DNA from: CAYNHQ01 sp964397255
Lineage (GTDB): Bacteria > Bdellovibrionota_G > JALEGL01 > DATDPG01
Direction of reading: 5' to 3'
Length of the DNA: 64,000 bases
NCBI GenBank assembly: GCA_964397255.1
Contig: CAYNHQ010000001.1
Location: 1-64,000 of the forward strand
In this document: positions 37,454 to 47,323 of the stretch, one piece after another
How the letters are laid out: each line of letters starts with the position of its first letter
Position numbering within the stretch: position 1 is the stretch's first letter
Position numbers and translations under genes: made by a program
The notes under the pieces: generated by a model
What the model saw: only the letters and a program-made list of their open reading frames with translations
Databases searched by the model: none
What the model was told of the DNA's origin: nothing

Positions 37454-37939
37454 GTGAAATCCACGTTCTACTTCTTGGTGACTTTTCTTTTTGCGGTGAC
37501 GGCTCACGCGGCGACGATGTATGTGAAGTCGCCAACGGCGGATTTGAAATCGTCGACCGACGCATCCGCCACTGTCGTCACACAACTCAAAAGTGGAACC
37601 AAAGTCGAAACACTCGAAAAGCAGGGAAAGTGGTACCGCGTATCCGCTGTAGGCAAGCAGGGATGGATATATGAATTTAAACTTTCTGCAACCGCACCTT
37701 CCGGTGGTAGCGATTTCTTAGTCGCTTTGGGAGGCGGCGGAGCCACTGCACAAGAAGGTTCTTCCGCGGCTAGCATCCGAGGACTTAGCCCGACATCCGA
37801 AAAATACGCGGGCAGAGCCAAGATCACGAAAAAAGAAGTTGCGATGATCAAGCATATGGAATCGATTCATGTTCCTCCGGCGGAAGTCGAAACCTTCTTG
37901 AGGGAAGGGAAGCTGGGCGAATATGGGGGAACGCCATGA
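37454..37939 (+). CDS. secreted SH3-domain protein
   Basis: 161 residues with a GTG start, a signal peptide (cleaved near Ala-His-Ala) and one bacterial SH3 domain (about residues 22-78: MYVKSPTADLKSS, KSGTKVETLEKQGKWYRVS, GKQGWIYEF), often a peptidoglycan- or metal-site-binding fold. A Gly/Ala/Ser linker leads to a short conserved-looking tail (KITKKEVAMIKHMESIHVPP). It overlaps the M48 protease gene (ATGA) and follows the CHAT giant by 51 bases, so the three probably form one envelope operon. Confidence 0.8.
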   Translation: MKSTFYFLVTFLFAVTAHAATMYVKSPTADLKSSTDASATVVTQLKSGTKVETLEKQGKWYRVSAVGKQGWIYEFKLSATAPSGGSDFLVALGGGGATAQEGSSAASIRGLSPTSEKYAGRAKITKKEVAMIKHMESIHVPPAEVETFLREGKLGEYGGTP

Positions 37940-38832
37940 AACGATTTCACATACTTCTCTGGGTTCTTTTTTTACTTGCGCCGATTGTAGCCAACGCTGG
38001 CCTTGACGATTTAATGAAAAAATTGGCTTCTCCTCCACAGAATCAAAAAGGAGAAAAGCCCAACAAAACCGAAAATTTGATCTTTAGCGGGATCAAAGTC
38101 CTTCAGTCGATGGCTCCGATTGGATACAAGGAAGAAATGGCCATCGGCGGTGCGGTCGCACTAGAGGCTGTCGCTCGATTTGGTGGCCTTTGGGAAAACC
38201 CGGAGATGGAAAAATATTTGGCAAGGGTGGGAAGTGCCGTGGTTCTCACTTCCGATCGATCGAATATTCCCTACTATTTCGGAATATTAAATGCGGAAGA
38301 GCCCAATGCTTTTGCGGCGCCCGGCGGATATATTTTTGTCAGCAAGGGCCTTTTGAAACTAGTCAAAAACGAGGCCGAATTGGGTGGAATTCTTGGACAT
38401 GAAATTGCGCATGTCTCAAAAAAGCATGTTCTCAATGCGATTCGTCGGTCAAAAACGCTGGAGGGATTGTCTGAAGTGACTTTATCGGCCCTCGATCAAA
38501 ATCCAAAAATGTTCGACTCTCTTGTGAAAGAAGTCGTCAATACAATTTTTGTGAAAGGATTGAGCAAGGAGGATGAGCAAGACGCCGACGCGACCGGAAC
38601 AGATTTTGCTTTTCGAGTCGGTTATCAGCCGAAAGGCCTTCAAGATTTTCTTCGCGTCCTTGAAACTGTTTCTGGAAAACAAAAGGGTGGCATTTTTCAA
38701 ACCCATCCCAAACCCGAGGAGCGGATATCATTTTTGGCTAATGTTCTGAAAGGCTCTGAATATAAGGGTAGTCAATCGCTTCCACTACTCGCCGAGCGCT
38801 GGACTACGGCGCGAACGGCTTCCTCTCTGTAG
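37936..38832 (+). CDS. M48 family metalloprotease
   Basis: 298 residues with a signal peptide (about 1-22, ending Ala-Asn-Ala). The zinc motif HEIAH is at 155-159 and the third ligand is probably Glu214 in the EDEQDAD motif. The core is typical of BepA/LoiP-like periplasmic proteases: EPNAFAAPGGYIFVSKGLL before the motif and THPKPEERISFL after it. No lipobox and no TPR tail. Coupled to the SH3 gene upstream; possible roles are envelope protein quality control. Confidence 0.9.
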   Translation: MKRFHILLWVLFLLAPIVANAGLDDLMKKLASPPQNQKGEKPNKTENLIFSGIKVLQSMAPIGYKEEMAIGGAVALEAVARFGGLWENPEMEKYLARVGSAVVLTSDRSNIPYYFGILNAEEPNAFAAPGGYIFVSKGLLKLVKNEAELGGILGHEIAHVSKKHVLNAIRRSKTLEGLSEVTLSALDQNPKMFDSLVKEVVNTIFVKGLSKEDEQDADATGTDFAFRVGYQPKGLQDFLRVLETVSGKQKGGIFQTHPKPEERISFLANVLKGSEYKGSQSLPLLAERWTTARTASSL

Positions 38833-38841
38833 GAATTTTTT

Positions 38842-39378
38842 ATGCCAAGAAGATTCCGAGATCCTTTTGAAGAGCGAGAGCGACAGCCCCGCCGAGAGGA
38901 CCCAGAAGATCGTGAAAAATTAAGCTGGCGCGAGCGGGATAACATGCGGAACCGCTCGACGCATGTGACGCAAGATCGCCCCGATTCCCGTCCACCACCG
39001 ATGATTCAGCGAGATCAGTCGGTTGCGAAAAAGGCTCTTGAAGCCTTTTTCTCAGGAAAGAAATCAAAAGAAGTCGATAAAGAGTGGAAGGAAGTTTGCG
39101 AAGCCACCGGAAAGCTTTTTTCCAAACGCGCCACCACCTTCATTGAAAAATACGGCTTTCCCCGCAACTGGGACGATCTTCTACGCTTGATCGATCACGA
39201 CGACACTGTTTTTGTGCGAAAAGTTCTGGCCACACTGCTGGAGCTGGCGCCTCACGAAACCCCCACCCGCCGCGACCTATTGATCGGGAAGCTCCGCGTC
39301 CTCAAAATGACCGCCGAAGACCCCACTCTCATCTGCGAAATTGAAAACGCTCTCTCGAGCCTATTGGCAATGAACTGA
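38842..39378 (+). CDS. conserved-looking cytoplasmic protein of unknown function
   Basis: 178 residues. The first 60 are highly charged and disordered-looking (Arg/Glu/Pro-rich), the rest is helical with motifs such as ATTFIEKYGFPRNWDDLLRL and FVRKVLATLLELAP. No signal peptide. AGGA precedes the ATG at 38842. It lies 9 bases after the M48 gene and may share its transcript. I do not recognise the family. Confidence 0.65.
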   Translation: MPRRFRDPFEERERQPRREDPEDREKLSWRERDNMRNRSTHVTQDRPDSRPPPMIQRDQSVAKKALEAFFSGKKSKEVDKEWKEVCEATGKLFSKRATTFIEKYGFPRNWDDLLRLIDHDDTVFVRKVLATLLELAPHETPTRRDLLIGKLRVLKMTAEDPTLICEIENALSSLLAMN

Positions 39379-39393
39379 TTATTTTGTTCCCGA

Positions 39394-39624
39394 CTAACTT
39401 GCTTTGGGAATCAATTGCAGACGTTCCGCGATCCAATACTTCACTAAAGCTTGTCGGGTTAATCCCAGCTGACGAGCCTTCAAATCCAGGCGCTGCAAAA
39501 CGGACGCGGGAAAATCAATATTGACCCGACGTGTCTTGGTATCCAACAATTCGGCAATGTCGTGCTTCTCAAAATAGCTATCGAACTCCTCGGCGGTCTT
39601 AGGTTTTGAAGACACTTTTTTCAT
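39394..39624 (-). CDS. brnA: BrnA-family antitoxin
   Basis: 76 residues starting at the ATG at 39624. It has the BrnA/ribbon-helix-helix layout: an acidic, helical N-terminus (KTAEEFDSYFEKHDIAELLD), then a basic DNA-binding strand (TRRVNIDFPASVLQRLDLKA) and a C-terminal helix (LTRQALVKYWIAERLQ). It neutralises the ribonuclease encoded just upstream and typically represses the operon. Overlap with the toxin gene is 26 bases, the usual BrnTA arrangement. Confidence 0.85.
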   Translation of the reverse strand: MKKVSSKPKTAEEFDSYFEKHDIAELLDTKTRRVNIDFPASVLQRLDLKARQLGLTRQALVKYWIAERLQLIPKAS

Positions 39625-39871
39625 ACAGATTTGCCTCCTTCCTTCGCGAACAGCGACAACTGATGATGCGAATGCGTTCATCCCGAATAGTATAAATGCA
39701 CGTATACAGCTTTCCTCTGAGCATCCCGATCAAAGCAAAACGATTCTCAAATTGGCTCATCGCGGAGAACTCCACGTGCGGACTATCCCAAAGCGCTTGC
39801 GCCTCGAGAAAGTCGATTCCGTGCTTTGCGCGATTTGAACGACTTTTCTCCTCATTATATTCAAATTCCAC
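39599..39871 (-). CDS. brnT: BrnT-family ribonuclease toxin
   Basis: 90 residues with the BrnT pattern: FEYNEEKSRSNRAKHGIDF at the start, then the ALWDSPHVEF stretch, RFALIGMLRGKLYTCIYT, and the terminal IRIISCRCSRRKEANLYE. BrnT is a RelE-like ribonuclease that inhibits translation until bound by BrnA. First gene of the pair, with an AT-rich upstream region. Confidence 0.88.
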   Translation of the reverse strand: MEFEYNEEKSRSNRAKHGIDFLEAQALWDSPHVEFSAMSQFENRFALIGMLRGKLYTCIYTIRDERIRIISCRCSRRKEANLYEKSVFKT

Positions 39872-39976
39872 ATCATTTCTATACCTTAAATATACAACTA
39901 TTCAATTCCCGGAGTCAACGCACGGAAGTCTCTGAAAATACACGTCCAATCGAGGTGTGTTTTTTTGGATAGATGC

Positions 39977-40696
39977 TTAATTATTTTGCTTGAGACGTTT
40001 TTCGGCTGCCGCTTTTTCGGCTAATACAAATGTTTCTAAATCCTCACTGCAAGCCTTCTCCCCACCTTCTCGTGCCAAACCTATGTATTTCAGAGAGACA
40101 TCTTGTATCAGCATATCTGCTTCAGTTTGGTATCGGACCCAAGTTTTGACCTGTGAGGCACCCTCCTTAGCATCTTTATAAGCATGGAGCATTCCAATGA
40201 GTGGGGCCACTCGAAATTGAGGGTCAAGTTCAAAAAGCATTCGGTGTGTAGCGGTTATCGCATATCCATATGCCAGAAAAAGATTCGATAACGGCGCAAG
40301 GTCCTTTTCTGTTCGTGCCTTATTCAATTGCTTTAGTGCCGTATTGATCACGTCGCCCGCCTTAGCTTCTTCCGATTTTTTGATGGTCTCAAAATAATCA
40401 ATTAGCAACTTATTAGCTGGCGATTGAATTGGTTTCGGCGCTTTTTCCACACTTCGACTAAGACAACTGTGAAGTTTTGCGGCTGTTAAGTGTTTAACAT
40501 ACTTTTCGCGAATCAATTGAATGCACTTCTCTTCGTCCTTTAAACACATTTCTGCTTCCGAATGTGTCAGAAGGAGGCCCTCACTCGCCGGTGCAGGAGA
40601 TTCTTGAGCAGCGTGAATGCGCAATGGTAGCAACAATGGACAGAGACAAATTAAGAAGAACCTCGTGTTAAAATTACCACTTTGCATCGGAGTCAA
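39977..40696 (-). CDS. secreted protein of unknown function, 239 residues
   Basis: It has a signal peptide (about residues 10-29) and four cysteines in the mature part, including a close pair in CLKDEEKC. The rest is helical, with Lys/Ala-rich segments and no motif I know. It is isolated between BrnTA and dps. Confidence 0.6.
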   Translation of the reverse strand: MTPMQSGNFNTRFFLICLCPLLLPLRIHAAQESPAPASEGLLLTHSEAEMCLKDEEKCIQLIREKYVKHLTAAKLHSCLSRSVEKAPKPIQSPANKLLIDYFETIKKSEEAKAGDVINTALKQLNKARTEKDLAPLSNLFLAYGYAITATHRMLFELDPQFRVAPLIGMLHAYKDAKEGASQVKTWVRYQTEADMLIQDVSLKYIGLAREGGEKACSEDLETFVLAEKAAAEKRLKQNN

Positions 40697-40727
40697 CCTA
40701 TTTCAACAGTCTACACGTAGGTGCAAT

Positions 40728-41207
40728 TTACCGGCTTTCGAGAAAAGCGCGGAGCATCCAGGCCATTTTTTCGTGCTCTTCCATGAGGCCTGTTAAAAAA
40801 TCGCTCGTGCCGGCGTCACTATATTTGTTCGTGCAGGCATCGACATCATTCCGGAGCGTCTGAATGATCGATTCATGATCGGTAAGCAAGTTCGTCAGCA
40901 TCTGCTTCGCCTCCGGAAATTTAGCCGGATGTTCTTCCAGTCGAGTTGTTTTTGTATATTCGGCCAACGTAGCCACAGACATTCCACCCAACTGGCGAAC
41001 CCGTTCCGCCACTTGGTCAATAAAATCATTCAGGGCGATGTATTGGGCTTCAAAAAATTTATGGAGGTCGTTAAACTGCATCCCCTGAACATTCCAGTGA
41101 TAATTCCTGGTTTTGGTCGAGAGCGTGAACTCATCCGCCAAAAGCAGGTTGAGAAGATTCACTTCTGCTTCACGATTTTCCGCCGAAATTCCGATATTTG
41201 CTTTCAT
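40728..41207 (-). CDS. dps: Dps-family ferritin-like protein
   Basis: Dodecameric iron-storage and DNA-protection protein. The inter-subunit ferroxidase residues sit in NYHWNVQGMQFNDLHKFFEAQ and in the DFIDQVAERVRQLGG helix. 159 residues from the ATG at 41207, which follows AGGAG with seven-base spacing; a longer frame to 41360 has no Dps similarity. It starts 40 bases from the divergent addB, so the two promoters must overlap. Confidence 0.93.
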   Translation of the reverse strand: MKANIGISAENREAEVNLLNLLLADEFTLSTKTRNYHWNVQGMQFNDLHKFFEAQYIALNDFIDQVAERVRQLGGMSVATLAEYTKTTRLEEHPAKFPEAKQMLTNLLTDHESIIQTLRNDVDACTNKYSDAGTSDFLTGLMEEHEKMAWMLRAFLESR

Positions 41208-41246
41208 ATTTAAGCTCCTTTCCCGCCTCCATAGCCTACCCCATAC

Positions 41247-44192
41247 TTGAATGCAATCGCCGACCGGGATATTTCTTCCTCCGTGAATTTCCTCCATTAT
41301 GGAACGTTTTCGAAAGAGTTTGAGGAGGATTTTCTTGCCACTCTTGCTTCCGACCTCCAAACCGATCCACTTCAGGCCCGAATCGTTTTGGTGGGTTCTA
41401 ACTTTCTTGGTCTACACCTTCGACATGCGCTCGCTGAAAAAACGGGAGGAGAAGCGAATGTTCATTTTGTCACGTTTGTCGACCTGGCTTTCCGACTTTT
41501 GGAAAAGAGCTGGATCGATCAGGGGAGATCTCTTTTTCCTCCAGATGGGGAGGAATTCCTTCTCGCCGATTTATCGTCTGCTCTGCCTACCGGCAGCAGG
41601 TTTTATGAAGTTCGAGATCAGGAAGGATTTCATCAGGCACTGCGATCCACATTTCATGATTTGATCAATGGCGGCATTACGTCCCTTGGCAAACATGAGG
41701 GAAAGTTAGGTGAAATTTCGCGCCTCTTTTCCGAGCACCGGAAAAAATATCTCACCCGATTTGCCACGACCGCCGATCTGATTCTCGAAGCCGCTTCCGA
41801 ATCGAAGCAATTTGTCGAACGTTTAGCCGCCCAACGACTCTATATTTATGGCTTTTACGATTTCACACATATTCAACGTCAACTGATCGATGCCATAGGC
41901 CGACATGTTCCCCTTCAGGCCTGGGTTCCCCTTGAATCTTCCCAGGCGATTTTTTCTAGCTGGAAATCGACAAAAATTTCATCCGATCAAAAACCCTCGT
42001 TTCAATTTTTCTCATCTGCATCGGTCGATGTAGAGGCGGAAGATCTGACTCGTTATCTTCTCGAATCAATCGAAAAAAATAAACTCTCCCTCCATCGTAT
42101 TGCCATTCTTCTCCGATCGACCGATCTTTATCTGCCTATTTTTTCCGACATCCTTCACCGAGCCGGAATTCCTTTTTATCGTGAAGGCGGAAAACCTTTA
42201 GCCACGACACAAATCGGAAGAGCACTTTTGCTTTTGCTTGATTTTCTGGGAACCGACTGGAAGCGAACTGATTTGCTCTCTCTTCTTTCTGTTTTTCCTT
42301 TCGACGCTAAGCATCTACAAGGGCTCGGCCATCGCGCCGACTGGGATCGCTGGACACGCGATGCGGGTGTCACACGTGGACTGGGAAATTTTCTCTCGCG
42401 TCTTTCGAGTTGGCGCACTCCCACACCTCTTCCTGAAAAAGAAAAATTCATTCCATTAATGCGAGATTGGTTTTCGACTTTTGATCGCCTTTGGGAACAT
42501 GCGTCCGATCCCAGTCGTTTTTCATCTGAGCTTTCGGGCTTCATCAAAAAATATGCTCTCCCGAACGAAGAGGCGGTGGCCACCGTCGAAACCATTGAAG
42601 GAATTCGTGACCTTCTTTCATTTCCGATGGAGAAGGAGTCTCATCTCATTCAAGCCATTCGAAAACGAATTCTTTCCAAGGGAATTTCATCGGGCGGGTT
42701 TGAGCGAAATGGGCTTTTCTTAGGAAGTCTCGAGAGTGCCCGGTCAATCGCCTTTGATACGATTCTTATTCCGGGCCTAAATGAACGAGTTTTTCCCGCC
42801 CCTCCACAGACGGATCCACTTCTTTTGGATCATGAACGGCGTGAACTCAATCAGGAACTGCATGGCGGAATGGTCCTTAAGGAAAGGCGACTTTTTGAAG
42901 AGCGCCTCTTATTCAATGTCACATGCGCGCAAGCTTCGCGAGAATTGATCCTTTCTTATCCGCGAATGGACCGGGCAAATGGAAAAGAACTTCTTCCCTC
43001 TCCTTTTTATAGCCGTCGACGCGAAGAGGTTTCGCAGGAAGTTCGGTCTTTTCCGATGGTTCGATGGGCCAAAAGAAGTGAAACAATTCTGGATCGGAGC
43101 GACTGGCTCGTGGGGCACCTAGGAGCATGGTCGCTTCAGGAAGGCTCCGATGCGATTCAAGATTGGAGTCCCATCTCATCTGCCGTTCATCGTTGGGTTT
43201 CGCATCGCCTCGGTGAAAATCTTTGGACGGAGTTTGAAGGGCGTATCGATCTCGGCGGAAAAACATTCCCGATGGTTTTTTCGCCCTCTCGCCTTGAAAC
43301 CTATGCCACATGTCCCTATCGCTACTTTCTCCGAGAGCTTCTGGAATTGGAACCCTCGCTGGCTCCGGACGAAGCCGAAAAAATCCGGCCGACGGATAGA
43401 GGCTCGATCGTTCACGACATTCTCTTTCGCCTTTTTTCGGAGCTTCGCCAAGACAAACTTCTTCCGCTAAGGATGGAGAATCGCTCGACCATTATCAAAC
43501 GGCTGAATACAATCGCGCATGAAGTTTTTCGAAAAGCGGAAGCCACGGTTCCCCTCGGTCATCGTTTGATTTGGGAGACCGATCAAGCCTTCCTCCTTTC
43601 CGATCTCCAGGCCTTTATTGATTTTGAAATGCGGGAAATCACTCCCTATCTTCCGGATGATTTCGAGGTTTCTTTTGGTGAAGAAAAACCTCTCACTTTT
43701 TCTCTCGGGCGTAGAACGGTTCAAATCCGCGGCGTGATCGACCGAATTGATCTCACATCCGATCGAAAAAAAGCCCGAGTGATCGATTACAAAACCGGCT
43801 CTCTCCGCCGGTACAAAGATGATCGTTTCGACGGGGGAACAACATTACAACTTCCTCTTTATTTATCGGCTCTTCCTCTTCTCTATCCGGGCATCGATAT
43901 TCATCAGACGGAAGCTCTGCTCTGGAACACGGGCTATTCCTCCGGATTTGAGCGTGTCTCCTTTTCCGGAGCAATGCTTGAAGCCAGACGAAAAGATTTA
44001 ATCAAACTTCTTTCGACAATGGTTGAAGGGATGGCGACCGGTCTTTTCATTCCTCGACCTGGAAAAGATCGAAAAAATTGCGCGACCTGTGATTTCACAT
44101 CGATTTGCGGGAAGAATATCGATTCCGTCTATCTTCGTAAAATGGAAGATGCCTCCGCTTCGGCGATTGTGGCCATGGAGGAGATCGAATGA
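41247..44192 (+). CDS. addB: AddB-like helicase-nuclease subunit
   Basis: Partner of AddA in recombinational repair of double-strand ends. 981 residues: an inactivated helicase-like N-terminus, then a C-terminal PD-(D/E)XK nuclease around RARVIDYKTGS-type core (ARVIDYKTGSLRRY here), flanked by cysteines in CPYRYFLRELLE and CATCDFTSICG that bind the AddB iron-sulfur cluster. The TTG at 41247 is weakly supported; GTG 41283 (MNFLHYGTFSKEF...) is an equally good start. It overlaps addA by four bases (ATGA). Confidence 0.88.
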   Translation: MNAIADRDISSSVNFLHYGTFSKEFEEDFLATLASDLQTDPLQARIVLVGSNFLGLHLRHALAEKTGGEANVHFVTFVDLAFRLLEKSWIDQGRSLFPPDGEEFLLADLSSALPTGSRFYEVRDQEGFHQALRSTFHDLINGGITSLGKHEGKLGEISRLFSEHRKKYLTRFATTADLILEAASESKQFVERLAAQRLYIYGFYDFTHIQRQLIDAIGRHVPLQAWVPLESSQAIFSSWKSTKISSDQKPSFQFFSSASVDVEAEDLTRYLLESIEKNKLSLHRIAILLRSTDLYLPIFSDILHRAGIPFYREGGKPLATTQIGRALLLLLDFLGTDWKRTDLLSLLSVFPFDAKHLQGLGHRADWDRWTRDAGVTRGLGNFLSRLSSWRTPTPLPEKEKFIPLMRDWFSTFDRLWEHASDPSRFSSELSGFIKKYALPNEEAVATVETIEGIRDLLSFPMEKESHLIQAIRKRILSKGISSGGFERNGLFLGSLESARSIAFDTILIPGLNERVFPAPPQTDPLLLDHERRELNQELHGGMVLKERRLFEERLLFNVTCAQASRELILSYPRMDRANGKELLPSPFYSRRREEVSQEVRSFPMVRWAKRSETILDRSDWLVGHLGAWSLQEGSDAIQDWSPISSAVHRWVSHRLGENLWTEFEGRIDLGGKTFPMVFSPSRLETYATCPYRYFLRELLELEPSLAPDEAEKIRPTDRGSIVHDILFRLFSELRQDKLLPLRMENRSTIIKRLNTIAHEVFRKAEATVPLGHRLIWETDQAFLLSDLQAFIDFEMREITPYLPDDFEVSFGEEKPLTFSLGRRTVQIRGVIDRIDLTSDRKKARVIDYKTGSLRRYKDDRFDGGTTLQLPLYLSALPLLYPGIDIHQTEALLWNTGYSSGFERVSFSGAMLEARRKDLIKLLSTMVEGMATGLFIPRPGKDRKNCATCDFTSICGKNIDSVYLRKMEDASASAIVAMEEIE

Positions 44193-47100
44193 TCGACGCC
44201 GCCATACGAGCGCGGATTCGTGAGAATCATGATTCGGTGCTCTCGGTCGAGGCAGGGGCCGGTACAGGAAAAACATCTCTTTTGACCGAGAAGTACATCG
44301 ACCTTCTTCGAAAAAAGAAAGCCAGACCTCATGAAATCGTCGCCGTTACATTTACGGAAAAAGCGGCTTCGGAGCTTCGTGACCGAATTCGTCGTGAATT
44401 AGAGTCAAAGGGAGAAAGAGAATGGGTGGATGATCTGGACCGCGCTCCAATCACGACGATCCATTCGTTCGCTGCTTCCCTCCTTCGTGAACGCCCGCTT
44501 GAAGCGGGAATCGAGCCGAACTTTGAACAACTCGATGCCGTCGGCGCGACGCTTTTTCTGCGAAAAAAATATGAAGACTGGTTGCCCGAGGCTCTTGAAA
44601 AAGATCGGACGCCGCTGACAAGGGCGATGTCCGTCGGATTTTCACTCGATATGATCCGAAACATCGCGATGGAGCTTTATGACCATCGCGATCTTTTAAC
44701 CGCTCTTCCCTCTCCACGCCCCGTGGAGGGAAATTGGGAAAGTTTCGAAAATGAAATGATCGATCTCTATCAGTTCGCCGAGAAACACTGCGTTCAAACA
44801 GAAGATGAAGGTTTCAAATCGATTTTACGACTTTCGAATGAACTCGAATTAGTCCGAAATTCACCCCCTGCCATTTCCGAAAGAGCGATACTGACACGTT
44901 TTGAAGTCAAAGCGGGAAAGGGAGCACAAAAAAATTGGGACTCCCCCGATCACGCCAAGGAATTCAAAACAAGAATGGCTGAACTCAAAGCCAAACTGGA
45001 GCCCTTCATCAAATCGCACCGAGAAGCCCTGTTTTTTGATCTTTTGACATGGGCTTCTACGTTCGTGACATACGTCGAAGAGGCGAAACGAAGAGAGGGA
45101 AAGCTTGATTTCGACGACCTTCTCCTTCTCTCGCGAAAACTTCTGGCCTCCAATGAAGAGGTTTGCCGATATTTTCAAAAAAGATTTCATTATATTTTGG
45201 TCGACGAATTTCAAGATACAGATCCGATTCAGGCGGAATTAATGTGGCGTATCTCCGCTCAAGAAACCGGAGCTTCGTGGCGTGAGTTAAAACTTAAACC
45301 AGGAAAACTTGTTTTAGTTGGGGATCCAAAACAATCGATTTATCGATTCCGCCGGGCGGAGATTGATCTCTATCGCGCTACCACCGACCAGCTCACCCGA
45401 CAGGGCGAACGTGTGATCATCTCTCAAAACTTTCGATCCAGCGAACCTCTCATTGGATGGATCAATACTCTTTTCTCCTCGCTCCTGGGTGATTCGTACA
45501 AACCCTTAGCGGCCAATACAGACCATCCGGTGGGCCAGCGAAAACCGATTCTCTTTATTGAGTCACCAGAAGTTCCCAAAAAACTCGATGCGGGAGAAAC
45601 GAGGCGCCTCGAATCAGAAGCCATTGCCTCTATTTTGCGCGAGCTTCTGAGTTCGAAGAATTACTTCATTACAGATCGAAAAAATAAAGAGCTTCGACCG
45701 ATTCGACCCGGAGACATCGCTATTCTTTTTCCGGTAACTACGGGAGTCGATATTTATGAAGAGGCTCTCCGGGATTATTCGATTCCTTTCTCACTCGAGG
45801 GAGGGCATCTCTTCTTTCAACGTCAGGAGGTTCATGGTTTTTTGGCAACTCTGGAGGCAATTGACCGTCCGACCGATCCCGTCGCTGTTGTAGCGGCGCT
45901 TCATTCCATTTTCTTCGGCCTTTCCGATCAAGATCTTCTCACCCTCCATTCGATGGAACCAGCGTTTGATTATCGAAAAATCACGACAAGGAACTTGGCT
46001 CCTCATATCGGCGCAGCGATTTCCCTGCTGCAAAAGTTTCACGACCTAGCGCCAACACTTCTTCCTTCCAAGTTGATCTTTGATTTGATGGAAGAAAGTG
46101 CACTCATTCCGATCACGCTTGCCCGAAAGCATGGAGAGCAGGCGACGGCGAATATTGAAAAACTTTACTCCATGGCACGCGCTCTGGAGCAGGCGGGCGA
46201 AAGTTCACTCGGAATGTTTGTACGTTGGGCGCGCGAACGGGCGCGGGAAGGGGACGAACAATCCGAGTCTCCTCTCTCCACGCCGGAAGAGAACGATCGC
46301 GTTCGATTGCTCACGATTCACAAGTCGAAGGGTCTGGAGTTTCCCGTTGTGGTTTGGGCGAACTTTGGGGGGACGAGAGATCGATCGGAGAATGTGATCG
46401 CCGACCGCCTGAACGCTTCACTCGAATTCCGGCGAAAAGCTTCCGGCGTTTATTTTCAAACGAAAACATTTGAAGAAGCGGCGGAGAGGGAAAAGGCAAG
46501 GCGGGATGAAGAGCGAAAGAGGCTTCTCTACGTTGCTGGAACAAGGGCGCGCGACTTGCTGATCATTCCTAAATTTATTGGTGACCATCAGTCGGCGGCT
46601 CTTTGGAAAATTCTCGACCCTCATTGGGAAATGGCAAAGGAACAAATTGAAATTCGATCGTTCGATTCGCTTACTCTTATCGACCGGAAGAAAAAGAAAG
46701 ATGAAACCTCAAAGCCTTCGATTTCGCTTCATCAGTGGGAAAAAGAAGCTCTGTCTCCACTTGCCGATCGATCCGCTCGATTAATTCCCGGCCTTTCCCT
46801 TCGAACGGCGACGGAATTGGTTCATGAGTCGAAGTCATTTTCTTTCGGCGGCTCCGGACCTCTTTTCGGCTCTCTTTTTCACCGTGCCATGGAGCTATCT
46901 GATTTCAATCCGATTCACGTGAAAAAATACGCGGCCGCGGCGATACGCGAAATGGGAGGCGAAGAGTTTCTTGAAGACCTCGAAAAAATGCTTGATGAGA
47001 CGTTAAAAAATTCGTTGATCGACAGAGTTCGAAAATCGAAGCGATACTTTCGTGAACTCCCCTTTTCTTTTAAAGAGAACAACTATCTCTACGAGGGATC

Positions 47101-47323
47101 GATCGATTTACTCTTTGAAGAACCCGAAGGTCTCGTCCTCGTCGACTACAAAACCGATCGAATCAAAAAGGAAGATCTCCCCTCCCGCGCCGAGCACTAC
47201 GCCCCGCAAATTCAGCTTTACGCCCGCGCTATTATTTCGATTTCAAAACTCCCGCTTAAGGAATCGATTCTCTTCTTTCCCCGCCTGGGAGAAGCGACCT
47301 CAATTAAAATTCAAGATCGTTAG
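44189..47323 (+). CDS. addA: AddA helicase-nuclease subunit
   Basis: UvrD-like helicase with a C-terminal nuclease, 1044 residues. Walker A VEAGAGTGKTSLLTEK, motif Ia AVTFTEKAA, Walker B ILVDEFQDTDPIQ, motif III VGDPKQSIYRFR, a motif V-like IHKSKGLEFPVVVW and motif VI RLLYVAGTRARD are present; the nuclease core LVLVDYKTDRI lies near residue 985. With AddB it processes broken ends toward a Chi-like site. Translationally coupled to addB. Its 3' end overlaps a convergent gene by four bases. Confidence 0.93.
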   Translation: MIDAAIRARIRENHDSVLSVEAGAGTGKTSLLTEKYIDLLRKKKARPHEIVAVTFTEKAASELRDRIRRELESKGEREWVDDLDRAPITTIHSFAASLLRERPLEAGIEPNFEQLDAVGATLFLRKKYEDWLPEALEKDRTPLTRAMSVGFSLDMIRNIAMELYDHRDLLTALPSPRPVEGNWESFENEMIDLYQFAEKHCVQTEDEGFKSILRLSNELELVRNSPPAISERAILTRFEVKAGKGAQKNWDSPDHAKEFKTRMAELKAKLEPFIKSHREALFFDLLTWASTFVTYVEEAKRREGKLDFDDLLLLSRKLLASNEEVCRYFQKRFHYILVDEFQDTDPIQAELMWRISAQETGASWRELKLKPGKLVLVGDPKQSIYRFRRAEIDLYRATTDQLTRQGERVIISQNFRSSEPLIGWINTLFSSLLGDSYKPLAANTDHPVGQRKPILFIESPEVPKKLDAGETRRLESEAIASILRELLSSKNYFITDRKNKELRPIRPGDIAILFPVTTGVDIYEEALRDYSIPFSLEGGHLFFQRQEVHGFLATLEAIDRPTDPVAVVAALHSIFFGLSDQDLLTLHSMEPAFDYRKITTRNLAPHIGAAISLLQKFHDLAPTLLPSKLIFDLMEESALIPITLARKHGEQATANIEKLYSMARALEQAGESSLGMFVRWARERAREGDEQSESPLSTPEENDRVRLLTIHKSKGLEFPVVVWANFGGTRDRSENVIADRLNASLEFRRKASGVYFQTKTFEEAAEREKARRDEERKRLLYVAGTRARDLLIIPKFIGDHQSAALWKILDPHWEMAKEQIEIRSFDSLTLIDRKKKKDETSKPSISLHQWEKEALSPLADRSARLIPGLSLRTATELVHESKSFSFGGSGPLFGSLFHRAMELSDFNPIHVKKYAAAAIREMGGEEFLEDLEKMLDETLKNSLIDRVRKSKRYFRELPFSFKENNYLYEGSIDLLFEEPEGLVLVDYKTDRIKKEDLPSRAEHYAPQIQLYARAIISISKLPLKESILFFPRLGEATSIKIQDR

